Positions 1 through 10,910 of a DNA stretch of 64,000 bases are shown in pieces. The stretch is from Nannochloropsis oceanica. Its lineage: Eukaryota > Sar > Eustigmatophyceae > Eustigmatales > Monodopsidaceae. The translations under genes were made by a program, and so were the position numbers. Position 1 is the first letter of the stretch, and the number at the start of each line of letters is the position of its first letter. The stretch covers positions 434,001 through 498,000 of the forward strand of contig CP038115.1 of assembly GCA_004519485.1 (NCBI GenBank), read 5' to 3'. The notes beneath the pieces were generated by a model, which saw nothing but the letters and a program-made list of their open reading frames with translations, searched no databases and had not been told where the DNA came from.

Positions 1-2867
1 TCTGCCTGCCTGTCGGTGCTAGGACCGTTACTGCAGCATATGCAGACATTTGGCATGTCCCGCCTCCTCGTCTCCCGGCCCTCCCTCCATCCCTTCGTCG
101 TTCCCGCCCTCCACATGACTTTGGATGGAGTCACCCTCCGAGACTTAGAAATCTTCTCGACTCCCTACGGCCTTCCCGGGAGGGAGAAGGGAGATGGGGA
201 GGGCGGGAAGGAGGAAGGGTCATTGTTTTGGTTTTTGAATCAGACGACCACAAACTTTGGGGCCCGGCTGCTGAGGGAGTGGGTGCGGAAGCCATTGTTG
301 AGGAGGGAAGACATCGAGGGGAGGTTGGACACGGTGGACGAGCTGGCCTTCGCCCTCCCTCCCTGCCTGGAGGAGGAGGGAGGGCTGGTGGGGAAATTTT
401 TGAGGAAGGGAAGAAGGAAAGGGGGGAGGGCGGGAGAGAGGGCGGGAGGGAAAGGGTTTCCGGATTTGGGGGCGATGGTGACGGCATTGCACTACCATAA
501 GGTAACACCCAAGAGGCTGCTGCTGCTGCTGCAGACAGTGGAGGCCGTCCTGCTCGCCCTCCCTTCCTCCCGGACAGCGGAAACCGAGATTCATTCATCC
601 TTGCTCCGGGGCCTCTTTCGCTCCCTCCCTCAAACCACCCTCCTACACGATGTGCGGGAATGTTTGTCACTCCTGGACATTTCCGCCACGCAGCAAGAGG
701 ATAAACCCTGCATGTTTACCGATCCGACCTTCTACCCCTCCCTCCATCGGCACCTGGCCCTCTTGCATGACCTGGAGGCGAAGATGAACGAAGAGTTGGG
801 ACGCGCGCAGAGGGAGATGAAAAAGCCCGAGCTAACGTTCCGGACATTACGGACGGGCGTTAGTTCGTGTGTGGAATATTTGATCGAGCTGCCAAGGCGG
901 GAGGCGGGAAGGGTGCCGGGGGAGTGGGTGTTGGTAAGCCAGACGAAGGAGGCGTGCAGGTGAGAAGTCATATTGTTACGATATGGTCTGTTTCCTCACT
1001 GATTTTTCTTGTATATGGTTCATGTGCTTAGTGATTGACAGGTTATTTAATTGGTTGACTGAAATGTTTGTTTATCATGAATAGCAATCGATTCAAGTCT
1101 CACTATTCCATCCTGTCCTTTCCAGCTATGATAATGACAGATTGTGAAGACACTCACCACCCCTCCCTCCTTCCCTCCCTCCCTCCCTTCCTCAGGTACC
1201 ACACTCCCGCGGTGATTTATTTGATGCGTCGGCTCCTCGTGGCCCGGGAGGAGGTTCGGAGGGAGGGCGAGGCGGCTTGGCAGTCGTTTGTGAAGAAGGT
1301 CGATGCGCAATGCGGGGGGGGCATGAAGGAGGTGGTGCAAGTGATGGCCACCCTCGACGCCCTTCTCTCCCTTGCCAGTGTTGCCTCCCGCCCGGGATGG
1401 GTTAGACCGACGTTGGTAGAGGAGGAGGAGGAGGAGGAGGAGGAGGAGGAGGAGGGAAGGAGGGAGGAAGGGAAGGGAGGAGGGATGCCCTTGAAGATTG
1501 ACATTAAGGACGCACGGCATCCAGTGTTGGAGCACTTGCTTCTCAGCACCTCCTCCTCCTCCTCCTCCTCCTCCCCTCCGCCGTCCTTCGTGCCCAACGA
1601 CATCTCTCTCGGGGTGGGGTTGAATGCCCCCGAGACATGTTTGGTAGTGACGGGTCCCAACATGGGTGGAAAGAGCACGTATATTCGCACGGTGGCCCTC
1701 TGTCAACTGCTGGCGCAGATCGGGAGTTATTTGCCGGCGTCGTCGGCGTCGGTGCCGATTTTGAATGGGTGAGGGATTGGGAAGCAAGGAAGCAAGGAGG
1801 GAAGGAGGGAGGGAGGGAGGGAGGGAGGGAGTGAGGGAGGGGGGAGAAAGGGAGGATGTCCAGCTTCAACTTGTCATGTGTGTCAAACTACCCTTTTGTT
1901 AATGTCCCTCTTTCTTGACCGATCATAACAGACCCATTCCCTCCCTCTCTCCCTCCCTCCCTCCCTCAGGATCTACACGCGGATGGGGAGTAATGATGAC
2001 TTGGCTCGAGGCATGTCTACCTTTATGGTGGAGCTCTGGAACGCCGGATTTATATTGAAAAAGGTCCAGGAAGGGGAGAAGGAGGAGGAGGAAGAGGAAG
2101 AAGGGGAGCAGGATATGAAGAAGGAGGGAGGGGCGGTTGGAAGGAGAAGGAGATCGAAGGGAGAATTTGGGATGAGGAGGAGGAGGAGGAGGAGGAGGCA
2201 GAGTTTGGTGATTCTTGATGAGTTGGGAAGGGGAACTGCCACGTATGACGGGATGGCCATCGCAGAGGCCACACTGAAGTATCTTGTCAAGAGGGTGGGC
2301 TGCCCTGTGGTGTTTGTCACGCACTACCCACAGCTGGGGGAGGTAGGGAAGGAGAGAGGAAAGGAAGGGGAGGAGGGGTTGTGGGTGCGAGGAGAGCCCA
2401 AGGTCAAGGCAGGGCATATGGCCTTCGTGCAGGGAGAAGAGGGCGAGAAAGGGGGGGAGGAGGGAGCGGGAAGGAGGATGACGTTTTTGTACAAATTGAC
2501 GGAAGGAGAGGCGGGAAGGAGCTATGGGCTAAATGTGGCGCGAATGGCAGGTATGGACGAGGCGTTGTTAGAGAGGGCGAGGGAGAAGAGTGGTGAATTG
2601 GAGGCACGGTTCGAGGTGATGATGAATAGGGAGGAAGAGGGAGGGAGGGCCGAAAAGGAGGAAAAGGAGGACGAAGAGGAGGAGGACAAAGATGAAGAAG
2701 GGGTGTATGGGCGGTTAGGGGAGGCAGTGAGGACATTAGAGTGGCTGGAGGAGAGTGGGGTGAGTCAGAAGGAGTACGCGAGGAGGCAGAGGGAGGTGCT
2801 GGCGTCCTTGATAGAGCTGCAAGAGGAGGCAAAGAAGGTGGTAATGGGCCAGGATGGAAGGTCGTAG
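1..2867 (+). CDS. MSH3: DNA mismatch repair protein MSH3, C-terminal part (5' end outside window)
   Basis: Exons 1-959, 1196-1768 and 1970-2867 join in frame into about 809 residues ending at TAG 2865-2867. Both introns are GT..AG. The order is the MutS core and lever domains ([25 protein letters not shown], then [11 protein letters not shown], which resembles MSH3 rather than MSH2 or MSH6), the clamp, and the ABC-type ATPase. ATPase motifs are Walker [14 protein letters not shown], the [12 protein letters not shown] segment, Walker [12 protein letters not shown] and the H-loop VTHYPQL. MSH3 pairs with MSH2 as MutSbeta to bind insertion/deletion loops in nuclear DNA. The N-terminal mismatch-binding domain should lie upstream. 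Acidic and arginine-rich low-complexity inserts occur at 2070-2200, between the lever helix and Walker B, and near the C-terminus. Assignment to MSH3 rests on remembered similarity; membership of the MutS family is certain. Confidence 0.9.
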
Positions 2868-3219
2868 AGGAAGATGGGGGTCGGGGGGAGGTTAGGGTGA
2901 GCCAGACGCTCAGGGAAGTATTATTGTCGTTGAAATGAGAGGTGAAAGGGGGTGTGGTGATGGATCCGGAAGATGGTGGCTGTAAAGTAGTAGTAAGAAA
3001 AGTGAGAAGCGCAACGCAAGACAGTAGTGGCAGATTGGAACAAAGAAAGAGTAATATAACCACGAGAACAAGGTGATGAGGGAAAAGAAGACAGTAACAC
3101 AAAAAGAGGACGTAGAAGAAGCTCGTTCAAAGCCCAGTCTGTACGGCCATGCTACAGTATAGAGAGTACAGAGGTATATATATGTAGCGCATCCCCCAAT
3201 CCCATTCCCCCGGCTCCAA
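2868..3219. other. Intergenic, tail to tail
   Basis: This 352-base space separates the MSH3 stop from the stop of the opposite-strand methyltransferase, so it holds both 3' untranslated regions. It is A/G-rich on the + strand and has a short TA-rich stretch at 3173-3184. I see no gene. Confidence 0.6.
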
Positions 3220-4629
3220 TCAAGAGTCGGTTGGCACTTCCTCCCCCCTCTCTCCCTTCCTCCCTTCTCTGCTCCTCCTTGCCCTGATTTCATACACATA
3301 AATTACGCCCGGTGCTCTAAACCCCTCCTCCTGCTCCTCCTCGCCTATCTCCCTCATCACCAACCCCTCCCCTTCGACAGTTGCCCGTAACAGACTGTCC
3401 GTTTGGGAGGAACGGCTTTGGTACGACATGTAGCATACTGGCCCTCGTTCTCCCCCCTTCCCTACGTCTTTTTCTGATCCCACTGCCGCTGCTGATGGCG
3501 ATGATCCCGTCGCCCCCTCCTCGCACACCCCTTCCTCTCTCCCTCCCTCCCCCTCCTCCGCCACCTCCTCCTTCCCCCCTCCCTCCCGCCCACCCTCCTG
3601 CAAAATTACCGCCAAATACTTCACCAACGGCTCGACCAGCTCATTCAACCACACCACATCTGCAGCGACCACCACCTCCACACCCGTTACCTGCGATGAT
3701 GGTGGTGATGGCGCGAACCAATCGCCTTCCTCCACTCGCACGTCACATGCATGCACCTGCCCTCCCTCCCTTCCTCCCTCCCTCCAGACCCTCTCATTCC
3801 TCCTCACGTTCCCTCTCAGGTTGTCCAAGGCGTAGGGCAGATCGGTCAAGATGACTTCTCGTGCCCCCATTGCCGCGCATGCTAGTCCCACCACCCCCGT
3901 GCCTGCGCCCAACTCGACCACCTTCCTACCCTTTATTGCTGTCAATGACACACCCTGGCGTTCCCTTCTTCTTTCTAAAGGTGTAACTCTTCTTCCATAT
4001 ACTCTGCTGCTAGTCCCCTCCCCTTCCTCCCCGTCCTCCTTCTCCTCCTCTTCCCCCTTCTCCTCCCTCTCTTGTCTCCACCTTTTCTCCAAGTACTTCG
4101 CCAACACCACTGCCCCATCCCACGTGGTATGCCCTGTGCCTTGCCCCGAATTTGGCTGCCCGATTACAATCAGCCGTTTATCTAAGATGGGGAAACCTTC
4201 AGCTCGGAGGTCCACCGGAAACCGGCGACCGGGAAGGGCGAGAAGGGGGGAGGAGGAAGAGGAGGAGGAGAAGGAATGTTGTGGGCGGTTCCAACGGAGG
4301 CGCACTAGCGAGGGAAGAGTAGTCAGGTCATTGGGAAGAGGAGAGAAGGTCTCTTTGAGAGGGTCATACCACTCTAGCTCCCGTATGTCCTCCTCCTCGT
4401 CCTCCCTCCCGTCCTCCCTCCCGTCCTCCCTTTTTTCCAACAGAAGGATGGCGTGTTTGATGTCTGCGGCGGTGCTAGCGATTATTTTTAGGCGCCGAAT
4501 GCCATTGCTCCTAGTATTACTACTGCTGCTGTTGCTGCCGCTGCTGTTGTTGTTGTCGTTATCGCCAACGTCTTGGTCGAGGAGTACGCGGAGCTGCCGT
4601 GGGAGTGTCGGAGGGGGGGAGGCCGCCAT
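3220..4629 (-). CDS. METTL21-like protein-lysine methyltransferase (methyltransferase family 16)
   Basis: Single exon of 469 residues. The ATG at 4629-4627 starts MAASPPP; the frame extends three codons further only through a TTG. The fold is a class I S-adenosylmethionine methyltransferase. A family-typical TTWDGAVVLAKYLEKRW segment precedes motif I VVELGAGTGVVGLACAAMGA, followed by motif II VILTDLPYAL and the post-motif VVVAADVVWLNELVEPLVKYL, where METTL21-type enzymes carry the D-x-x-W/Y element. Members methylate lysines on chaperones, elongation factors and similar cytosolic proteins; the substrate here is unknown. Between the WDGA segment and motif I lies an acidic insert. A tetranucleotide tract read as REGGREGG interrupts the loop after motif II. 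It is transcribed divergently from the gene at 4991. Confidence 0.8.
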   Translation of the reverse strand: MAASPPPTLPRQLRVLLDQDVGDNDNNNSSGSNSSSSNTRSNGIRRLKIIASTAADIKHAILLLEKREDGREDGREDEEEDIRELEWYDPLKETFSPLPNDLTTLPSLVRLRWNRPQHSFSSSSSSSPLLALPGRRFPVDLRAEGFPILDKRLIVIGQPNSGQGTGHTTWDGAVVLAKYLEKRWRQEREEKGEEEEKEDGEEGEGTSSRVYGRRVTPLERRRERQGVSLTAIKGRKVVELGAGTGVVGLACAAMGAREVILTDLPYALDNLRGNVRRNERVWREGGREGGQVHACDVRVEEGDWFAPSPPSSQVTGVEVVVAADVVWLNELVEPLVKYLAVILQEGGREGGGKEEVAEEGEGGREEGVCEEGATGSSPSAAAVGSEKDVGKGGERGPVCYMSYQSRSSQTDSLLRATVEGEGLVMREIGEEEQEEGFRAPGVIYVYEIRARRSREGRKGERGEEVPTDS

Positions 4630-4990
4630 GAGTACCAAAAGGAAGAAGGGTGGGAGGAGGAAAAGGAAAAAGGCGATAAGTAGACGGGAAGACGATGGGC
4701 GTGGACGCGGAATGGTTGCTTCGGTTTATGCTGCTCCTATGCTCTTTGTGTTGTGCATATAAGGGTTTTGTAAGTATGGGGAGGGAGTCTCGAGTTGGCG
4801 ATGATGCCTTGAAGGTTGCGGGTACCTTCAATTTGCGGTCCCAGAGTCCGCTTTCACACAAGCACATAGGCATCCTCTGTCTGCCCATGTACATTGGGCA
4901 CCCTGCTAGCGCGCTTTAGTGCTCTATTCAGTACCGCTTGAGCTCCTAACCTCCCCTCCCCTTCCTGCCTCCAATTTACACAGGCAAACC
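4630..4990. promoter_or_regulatory. Divergent intergenic promoter region
   Basis: 361 bases separate the two start codons of divergently transcribed genes, so both promoters and 5' leaders must lie here. The part next to the methyltransferase is purine-rich. I see no unambiguous TATA box. Confidence 0.4.
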
Positions 4991-7249
4991 ATGGCGCCAC
5001 CCCTCCAACCAGCCTCTGGTCCGTCTCTACCACCACCACCACCACTCCCTTCCGAATCAGCAGAAGAGCGGCAAGCAAGGATAGCCTTAATCCAAGCCAA
5101 ATGGGCATCCCATCGGGCTCCGCCACCACAACACGCCGCTCCCTCCTCCCTACCTGCCTTCTCCTCCTCCTCACGTCTGGCCCACCGCCTCACCATAATC
5201 CTGACCACCAGCCCCGTCCGTTCCAATCCCGACACCCTTCTCCTCCGTCGTGTCGTCCACTCCTTCTCCCTGGTCCCCGGCCTGTCTCAGTGTCCTAAAA
5301 TCGTCGTCTGTGATGGCTTTCGACTCGCCTCCCAACAAAGTGGGAGTCGGTACAAAAAGGGAAAGATTCTCCAAGAGGAAGTGAGCAACTACCACGCTTT
5401 TATCGAGAACGTCAAACAGTTGGCAGAGGATGGGGAGGGAGGGTTCAAAGACATGCGCGTGGAAAAGCTAGAGGAGAGGATGGGCTTTGCAGGGGCAGTG
5501 CATAGGGCATGTTGTGCCTGGGTGGAGACACCATTTGTGCTGGTGGTGCAGCATGATCGTTTGTTTATGACCAGGTAAGATAGGGAGGGGGGGAGGGAGG
5601 GAGGGAAGGAGGAAGGGCGTCGCGCCCCTGGAATCGGTTTGAATGCATCCTTCTTGTCGGCTTTCGCCCTCCCTCCCTCCCTCCTTTTCCAGATGCCTCG
5701 AATGCTGTGTGGGCGTGATTGAGGCACTGAGGAAATAGAAGATGAAGGGGGGGACAAACGCTGGCTCATACACTCCTCCTTTCCCCCCTCTTTCCCTCCC
5801 TTCCTCCCTCCTGCCCCTGTCAGCGTGGATCTAGCTGCGGCTCTGGATGTGATGGAGGCCCGGCCCACGCAAGTCCGTTACATCGGCCTTCGCACCGCCA
5901 AGACGAAGCACTACGTGGAGGAGAAGGAGGAGATGCTCGTGCACACATTTAATGGGGAGGACGAGAAAAGGGGGGAGGAGGCTGGAAGTCGTGGCCGCCG
6001 GGGCAACGCCCTCGCTGCGAGCGGACTAGAAAGGGGGGAAGGGAGGACGGGCGACACCTCTCCCAACAGTAGCGGCGGCAGCAGCAGCAGCGGCAGAAGC
6101 AGCGGCAGCAGCAGTAGTAGAACCCCAACTGTACTTCCTCTTTGCGCCTCCAGGAGTACCGACATTAGCACCTCTCCCTCCCCCGCTCCTCCTCCCTCCT
6201 CCTCATCAGAAGTCCGTCTCCGCAAGCTCTGGTTCTGGTATGATACTACCCACCTCTGTCACACTTGCTTCTATCAACAACTTTTCGAAGGCTTCACCTA
6301 CGCGACCTTCCTCCCTTCCTCCCTCCCACCCTCCTTGCCGTATTCGAGGGTGTCGAATCGATTTCGCGTGAATTTTGAGGGGGGGGCTAGGGAAGAAAGA
6401 AGAAGGCGAGGGGGAGGGAGGGGGGGAAGAGGGGGAGGAATTGGTGGTGGTGGAGAGGAGAACGGAAGAGAAGAGGGAGAAAGAGGAGGGGACGAAGCAA
6501 GAGGAGAACGAAGCAAGGCTAAAGAAGAACGGAACCCTGGCCCTCCCTTTATCTCCCCCTCTTCCTCCTCCTTCTCCTTCGATCTGGGCAGCCTTACCGA
6601 CGAGGTTCTGACGTCCCTCACCCGCGGGGCGCTCCTCGGGGAGGAGGCGAAAGAGCGACGACTCTCTCAGTGCATCGTGAAGAAAGGTCATTTCATCGAG
6701 GATACGTTTGGGCAGTTTATGCTGACGCACATCCAAACGGCGATGAGACGGGAAGGGAAAAAGGCCGCAGATGAGGTACACAAATTGTATGGGGCTTGGT
6801 TGCTCGTCACGCCAGCAGCAGCAACACCACCACCCCCACCACCACCACCAGCAGCACCAGCAGCACCAGCACCAGCAGCAATAGTGCCTGCAGGGACAGA
6901 GGAGAGAGACAAGAAAGGAAAGGATGAGGAGGGGGAGGAGGAAGAGGAAGAGGAGGCAGTGGTCGGTCACTTGGACGGAAGGGACTTTCTGACGGAGGAG
7001 CAGTTGGTAGGGATGGGCTTGGAGCCCCGGATGAGGAAGGGGGCTAAAATCTTCGTGAGTGAGAGTCAATTGAGGCGCGATGAGATGGCCTGGAAGGCAC
7101 GGGAAGCGGTGAAGAAAAAAGAGATGACGGTGAACCATGAGTGTATCATGTCGTGGGGCGGAAGAGATGAGGGGATGGAACAGGTGGAGGAGGAGGGAGT
7201 GGAGGAGGAAGGGGGGGTGTTGAGGTGCTTGGGATTGGAGGACGGGTGA
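4991..7249 (+). CDS. Uncharacterised algal protein, glycosyltransferase-like N-terminal half
   Basis: Exons 4991-5574 and 5824-7249 (GTAAGA donor, CCTGTCAG acceptor) give 669 residues. The ATG follows GCAAACC and fits a start context. Exon 1 holds LTIILTTSPVRSNPDT, KIVVCDGFRLA and ETPFVLVVQHDRLFM. These resemble the hydrophobic strand plus late acidic pair of GT-A-type nucleotide-sugar enzymes. Exon 2 continues with VRYIGLRT, LWFWYDTTHLCHTCFYQQLF and KKGHFIEDTFGQFMLTHI, blocks I recall from unannotated algal and diatom proteins. Long serine, glycine/arginine, proline/alanine and glutamate tracts separate the conserved blocks. The enzyme class is a guess from fold-like motifs. An alternative acceptor, TTTTCCAG at about 5686-5693, could give a longer second exon but is not needed to keep the frame. 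Confidence 0.7.
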
Positions 7250-8130
7250 ACGGGAAAAATATATCGAAAAAAAGAAAGTGATGTAAATATTTTGTAAACG
7301 AAATGTAAATGGGGACCGGAAAAGTGTGTTGGCGATGGGAGGGGAGAGCAGAGAATGGATCTCAACCATAGTCACAGACAATTTGTGAGTCCGTAGATCT
7401 TGCTTTTTATATATAACTGTTCTTGTCTCGGTACATGGTTTGACTAGACGCCTGATATCTGCTCGCAGCCCAAACACATTCATTGAACCCTCTCGAGCTT
7501 GGTGACAGGGGCCATATGGGGTCCATGGGTTGTATTGGGAATGTCTTTCTTGTTCGTGTCAGGCCGGCCCTGGCGTTGCAGTGCCCCAAATAGAGGCATC
7601 AACAAACCCCTCCCCTCCTCCTTCGTATCCTTTGAACTCCCTTTGGCGTTCAAGCACGCCCTCGTCGTTGAAGGCTTCCCCACCCCCTTCCTTCCCTCGC
7701 CGCTCATGTTCCAAACGGCTCTCGGATTTATGGTTGTATTTGAATCACTTTTCCGCACCATTTTTTTAAAGGGGGGGCGGGGGTCCCTCGCAAGGACGTT
7801 CAAGTAAATCGACCCCGTTCGCAGGCCTTTTTTGGGTACCAAAGCCCTTTGGTCTTGGTGCTCGGTATTATTATGAATTTGGATTGGATGTGGAGGGAAA
7901 TGGTTTTGCAAGACGGCAGGCCCGTGCTTCCCCAAAAGCACAGCTGAAGGCTTGCTTCCCTCTCGCTGCTTCGGCAACCGAATGTGGCTCATCCACGCGA
8001 GTGCTGTGCCTTCCCCTTCAATAAAATACATGGCTTTCCCCCGTCTCATACATTTTCTTACCCTTCTCTACGACAGCACACACACCCGGCACTCAAACCA
8101 AACCGTCCACAAGCGACACCCTGCCCTAGC
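7250..8130. other. Intergenic region with an unsupported minus-strand open frame
   Basis: This 881-base space follows the gene at 4991 and precedes the membrane protein at 8131. The minus strand carries an ATG-started frame at 8049-7480 (189 codons, not low-complexity). No motif is recognisable and the opposite strand is open over much of the same stretch, so I do not call it. The region 7760-7790 has T and G homopolymers. It probably contains the 3' end of one gene and the promoter of the next. Confidence 0.4.
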
Positions 8131-10625
8131 ATGGCCCAGACGTCCGGGTCACCTGCTTCTGCTGCCTTCGACCGCCGAGCAACAGTCACGGCGGCCTCTA
8201 CGACCGCGACAGCCCACTATGAATCCACCCATCCCCACCACCGCATTGCGAATGTGGCCTTGGGGCAGACGGCAGCAGCAGTGATTGCCTCGTCCTTCGT
8301 TTCCCCCGCCATGACCATTATCGACATGTCCATGTACGTTCTCCTTGTGTGTATGTGGCGCCCCTAGAATTTTCGTAAAGAACGTTCCTGAGACGACCAG
8401 CTTGGACGGGATGGGCTGAAGGGATAGGGAAAAGGGTTTAAGTCTCACGCAGTGGTGAGTAAATAATAGTCCACGAGGGGGAGGTTTGTCGGGAGTGTGC
8501 TTTCCATTGTGGCCCCCAAGCTTTTATCTATCGGGAAAATGCAAATGCTGGCACATGCCTTTGGTGAGGCCGAGACTGGCATGCATTAGGGAGAGATGGG
8601 GGGAGGGAGGGAAGGTTAGGAGAGGGGGAGGGCACTACATTACTGCCTTGCGCCTTGTGGTGTGGGATGACAAGGTCTCCCTTTGGTCTGGTTGCGGACA
8701 AAGGATATGGATGAAAAGGGAGGAAAGTGGGCCGCTAAAGGCAGAAGAAAGCGAGTACGGTAAAGAGAATGCGGGCATTTATGTATATGCAACATGCATT
8801 CCATCCACGGATTTCCACCATATTAATCCATCCTAACCTTCCCTCCCTCCCTCCCTCCCTCCCTCCCTCCCTCCCTCCCTCCCTTCCCTCTCTCCTGCCC
8901 TCCATGCAGCATTCGCGCGCAGTTCAGCAAGTCCTCTATCAGCTCAGCCTTGCGCGGCACCACCGCAGACCTGCTGAGCGGCCGGATGCGATGGAGCCCT
9001 GCTCTGGGGATTATGAGCACTGTGTACACCAGGTGGGGAGTGAGGAACGGAGGGAAGGAGGGAGGGAGGGAGGGACGAGGAAGGGAGGGAGGGATGAGGG
9101 AGGGAGGAAGGGAGGGGCCCGTTGATGACGTCTCTCAACCCCATTTTACTTTCTCTCCCTCCCTCCCTCCCATCCCGTCGATGTACAAATCCAAATCGAA
9201 CTTCTTGTTCACTCACCCCTCCCTCCCTCCCTCCCTCCCTCCCTCAGCACCTACCTGACCGCAAATTACACCACGGCCCTGTGCCACGAGCTGGACATTG
9301 ACTACAAGATACCCACGGCCGTGGCTACGTCCCTGGTCAACATCACGTACGTGGAGGGAGGGAGGGAGGGAGGGAGGGAGGGAGGGAGGGAGGGAGGGAG
9401 GGAGGGAGGGAGATGTATATGCGCGGCGGAGTTACTTCACACAAATGTTGCCTCATAAAGTCTTCCTTATTTCCCTCCCTCCTTCCCTCCCTCCCTCCCT
9501 CCCTCCCTAACCTCCTCCTCAGTGCCATCGCTTACAAGGACAGGGAATTCGCGCGTATGTGCTCTAAGGTACGCTGAGGAAAATAGCAAGAGAATAGGGG
9601 CAGGGAGGGAATGGAGGAGGGAGGGAAATAGGAAACATAAGGGCTCACACCCAACGAGACATTCCGGAAAATCATTTCTCCTTTCAACCCTCCCTCCCTC
9701 CTTCCCTCCCTACAGGCCCCGACCACCTTTCCGTTATCCTCGTACGGCCTCTTCGCCATGCGCGACGGCTTAACGGTCACTTCATCGTTTGTGCTCAAGG
9801 TAGGAGGAAGGAAGGGAGGGAGGGAGGGAGAGAAAGAGGAGGGGAGGGGGGGAGGGAGAAAGAGCAGTATGACAACGATGGGACTGAAGCATCCTCCTTC
9901 TCTGTCTCCCCTCCTCCTTCTCTCCCCACCTCCCTTCTCTCGAGAAATTAAAATACCTTCCAAACCCACCTCATCGACCTCAATGCAACCCCTCCCTCCC
10001 TCCCTCCCTCCCTCCCTCCCTCCCTCCCGCCCTTTCACCCTCAGAACACCGTCAAGGACCACCTCATCGACGAACACAACCTCGAGGCCCATAATGCCGA
10101 CCTGGCCGCCTCCTTCGCCGTGCCCATGCTCGCGCAGCTTTTCTCCACCCCCCTCCATGTACGTTAAAAAACCTTGTGATTCCCTTTAGCCTCGCGCACA
10201 CATCCTCCCTCCCTCCCTCCCTTCCTTCCTTCCTCCCTCCCTCCTTTCCCTCTTTTTATTGCGTGGACAGACCTCGCTTCCTCTACTGCAACTCCCTCGT
10301 CCTCGTTCTTCTCCTCGCCCTCCTCACCCCCTCCTTCCCTCCCTCCCTCCCTCCCTCCCTCCCTCCCTCCCTCCCTCCACCGGTCCTACAGATCCTCTCC
10401 CTGGACATCTACTCGCACCCGCAGTCGCCATTTCGCATGCGAATGAAGGAGGTAATGAAGGGCTATTCGTCCGTATGCTCGGGGAGGGTGATGAGGATCA
10501 TCCCAGCCTTCGGCATAGGGGGCTACCTGAATGATATTGTCAAGGAGGGATTTGAGGAGGAGCAGGTCGGGAGAAGGGATGGAAAGGCTGTGCGTGTGCC
10601 AGCCACGGGAGAGAGGAAGAATTGA
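8131..10625 (+). CDS. Multi-pass membrane protein of an uncharacterised carrier-like family, copy A
   Basis: Seven exons, 8131-8333, 8910-9032, 9248-9346, 9523-9568, 9716-9799, 10045-10158 and 10392-10625, join in frame to 300 residues. Conserved blocks run RIANVALGQTAAAVIASSFV, MTIIDMSI, the DYKIPTAVATSLVNITAIAY segment, PLSSYGLFAMRDGLTVTSSF, AASFAVPMLAQLFSTPLH and GRVMRIIPAFGIGGYLND. They match, block for block, the opposite-strand gene at 15774-17856. I recall similar unnamed proteins in fungi and algae, often noted as mitochondrial or carrier-like; function and compartment are unknown. Repeated small-residue hydrophobic segments ending in charged turns suggest about six membrane passes. 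Several introns carry (GGGA)n after the donor and (CCCT)n before the acceptor. Copy A lacks the roughly 100-residue N-terminal extension of copy B. Confidence 0.8.
8839..8885. repeat. (CCCT)n tract in intron 1 of copy A
   Basis: A nearly perfect CCCT tetranucleotide run lies about 25 bases upstream of the acceptor of exon 2 (8910). It is typical of the tracts before 3' splice sites throughout this window. The G-strand can form tightly stacked G-quadruplexes. Confidence 0.85.
9353..9411. repeat. (GGGA)n tract right after a 5' splice site
   Basis: About 15 uninterrupted GGGA units start a few bases after the GTACGT donor at 9347. The matching CCCT-rich tract of the same intron lies at 9473-9508, before the acceptor at 9521-9522. 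The two are complementary and could pair in the transcript. Confidence 0.85.
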
Positions 10626-10844
10626 GCTCTCACGCATGAGGAGAAGAGAGGCAGGAATGAGGGAGGGAGGGAGGGAATGCCTTGCATCGATTATAGTGAA
10701 AGAAGTAGTTGTAGTTGTTGTAAGAAGTTTAGATCTGGCCCACCGAGAATACAGCGAAGGAGGGAGGAAGGGAGAGTGGGAGGGGGGTAGAGGAGTGGTC
10801 GCCTCTATTGTGATGAAGAGAAAGCACACACCAGCCCAGCACGC

Positions 10845-10910
10845 ATATACATAAATGTATATACATAAACATATATATACATAAACATATATATACATTC
10901 ACGTTCACAT
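10845..10910. repeat. AT-rich tandem repeat, unit about TATACATAAACATA
   Basis: Consecutive near-identical units of ATACATAAAC/ATATATATAC follow each other just downstream of copy A. No open frame or element is associated. Confidence 0.7.

Noticed and set aside
131-670. Minus-strand proline/serine-rich frame over MSH3 exon 1
   Set aside because: It is the complement of purine-rich MSH3 coding sequence; the plus strand carries clear MutS motifs.
7480-8049. Minus-strand 189-codon frame between genes
   Set aside because: No domain, no splice signals, and the opposite strand is also open; chance cannot be excluded.
8839-9520. Regularly spaced CCCT/GGGA arrays that could be mistaken for a CRISPR or other array
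   Set aside because: They are pure tetranucleotide microsatellites without unique spacers, placed at intron edges.
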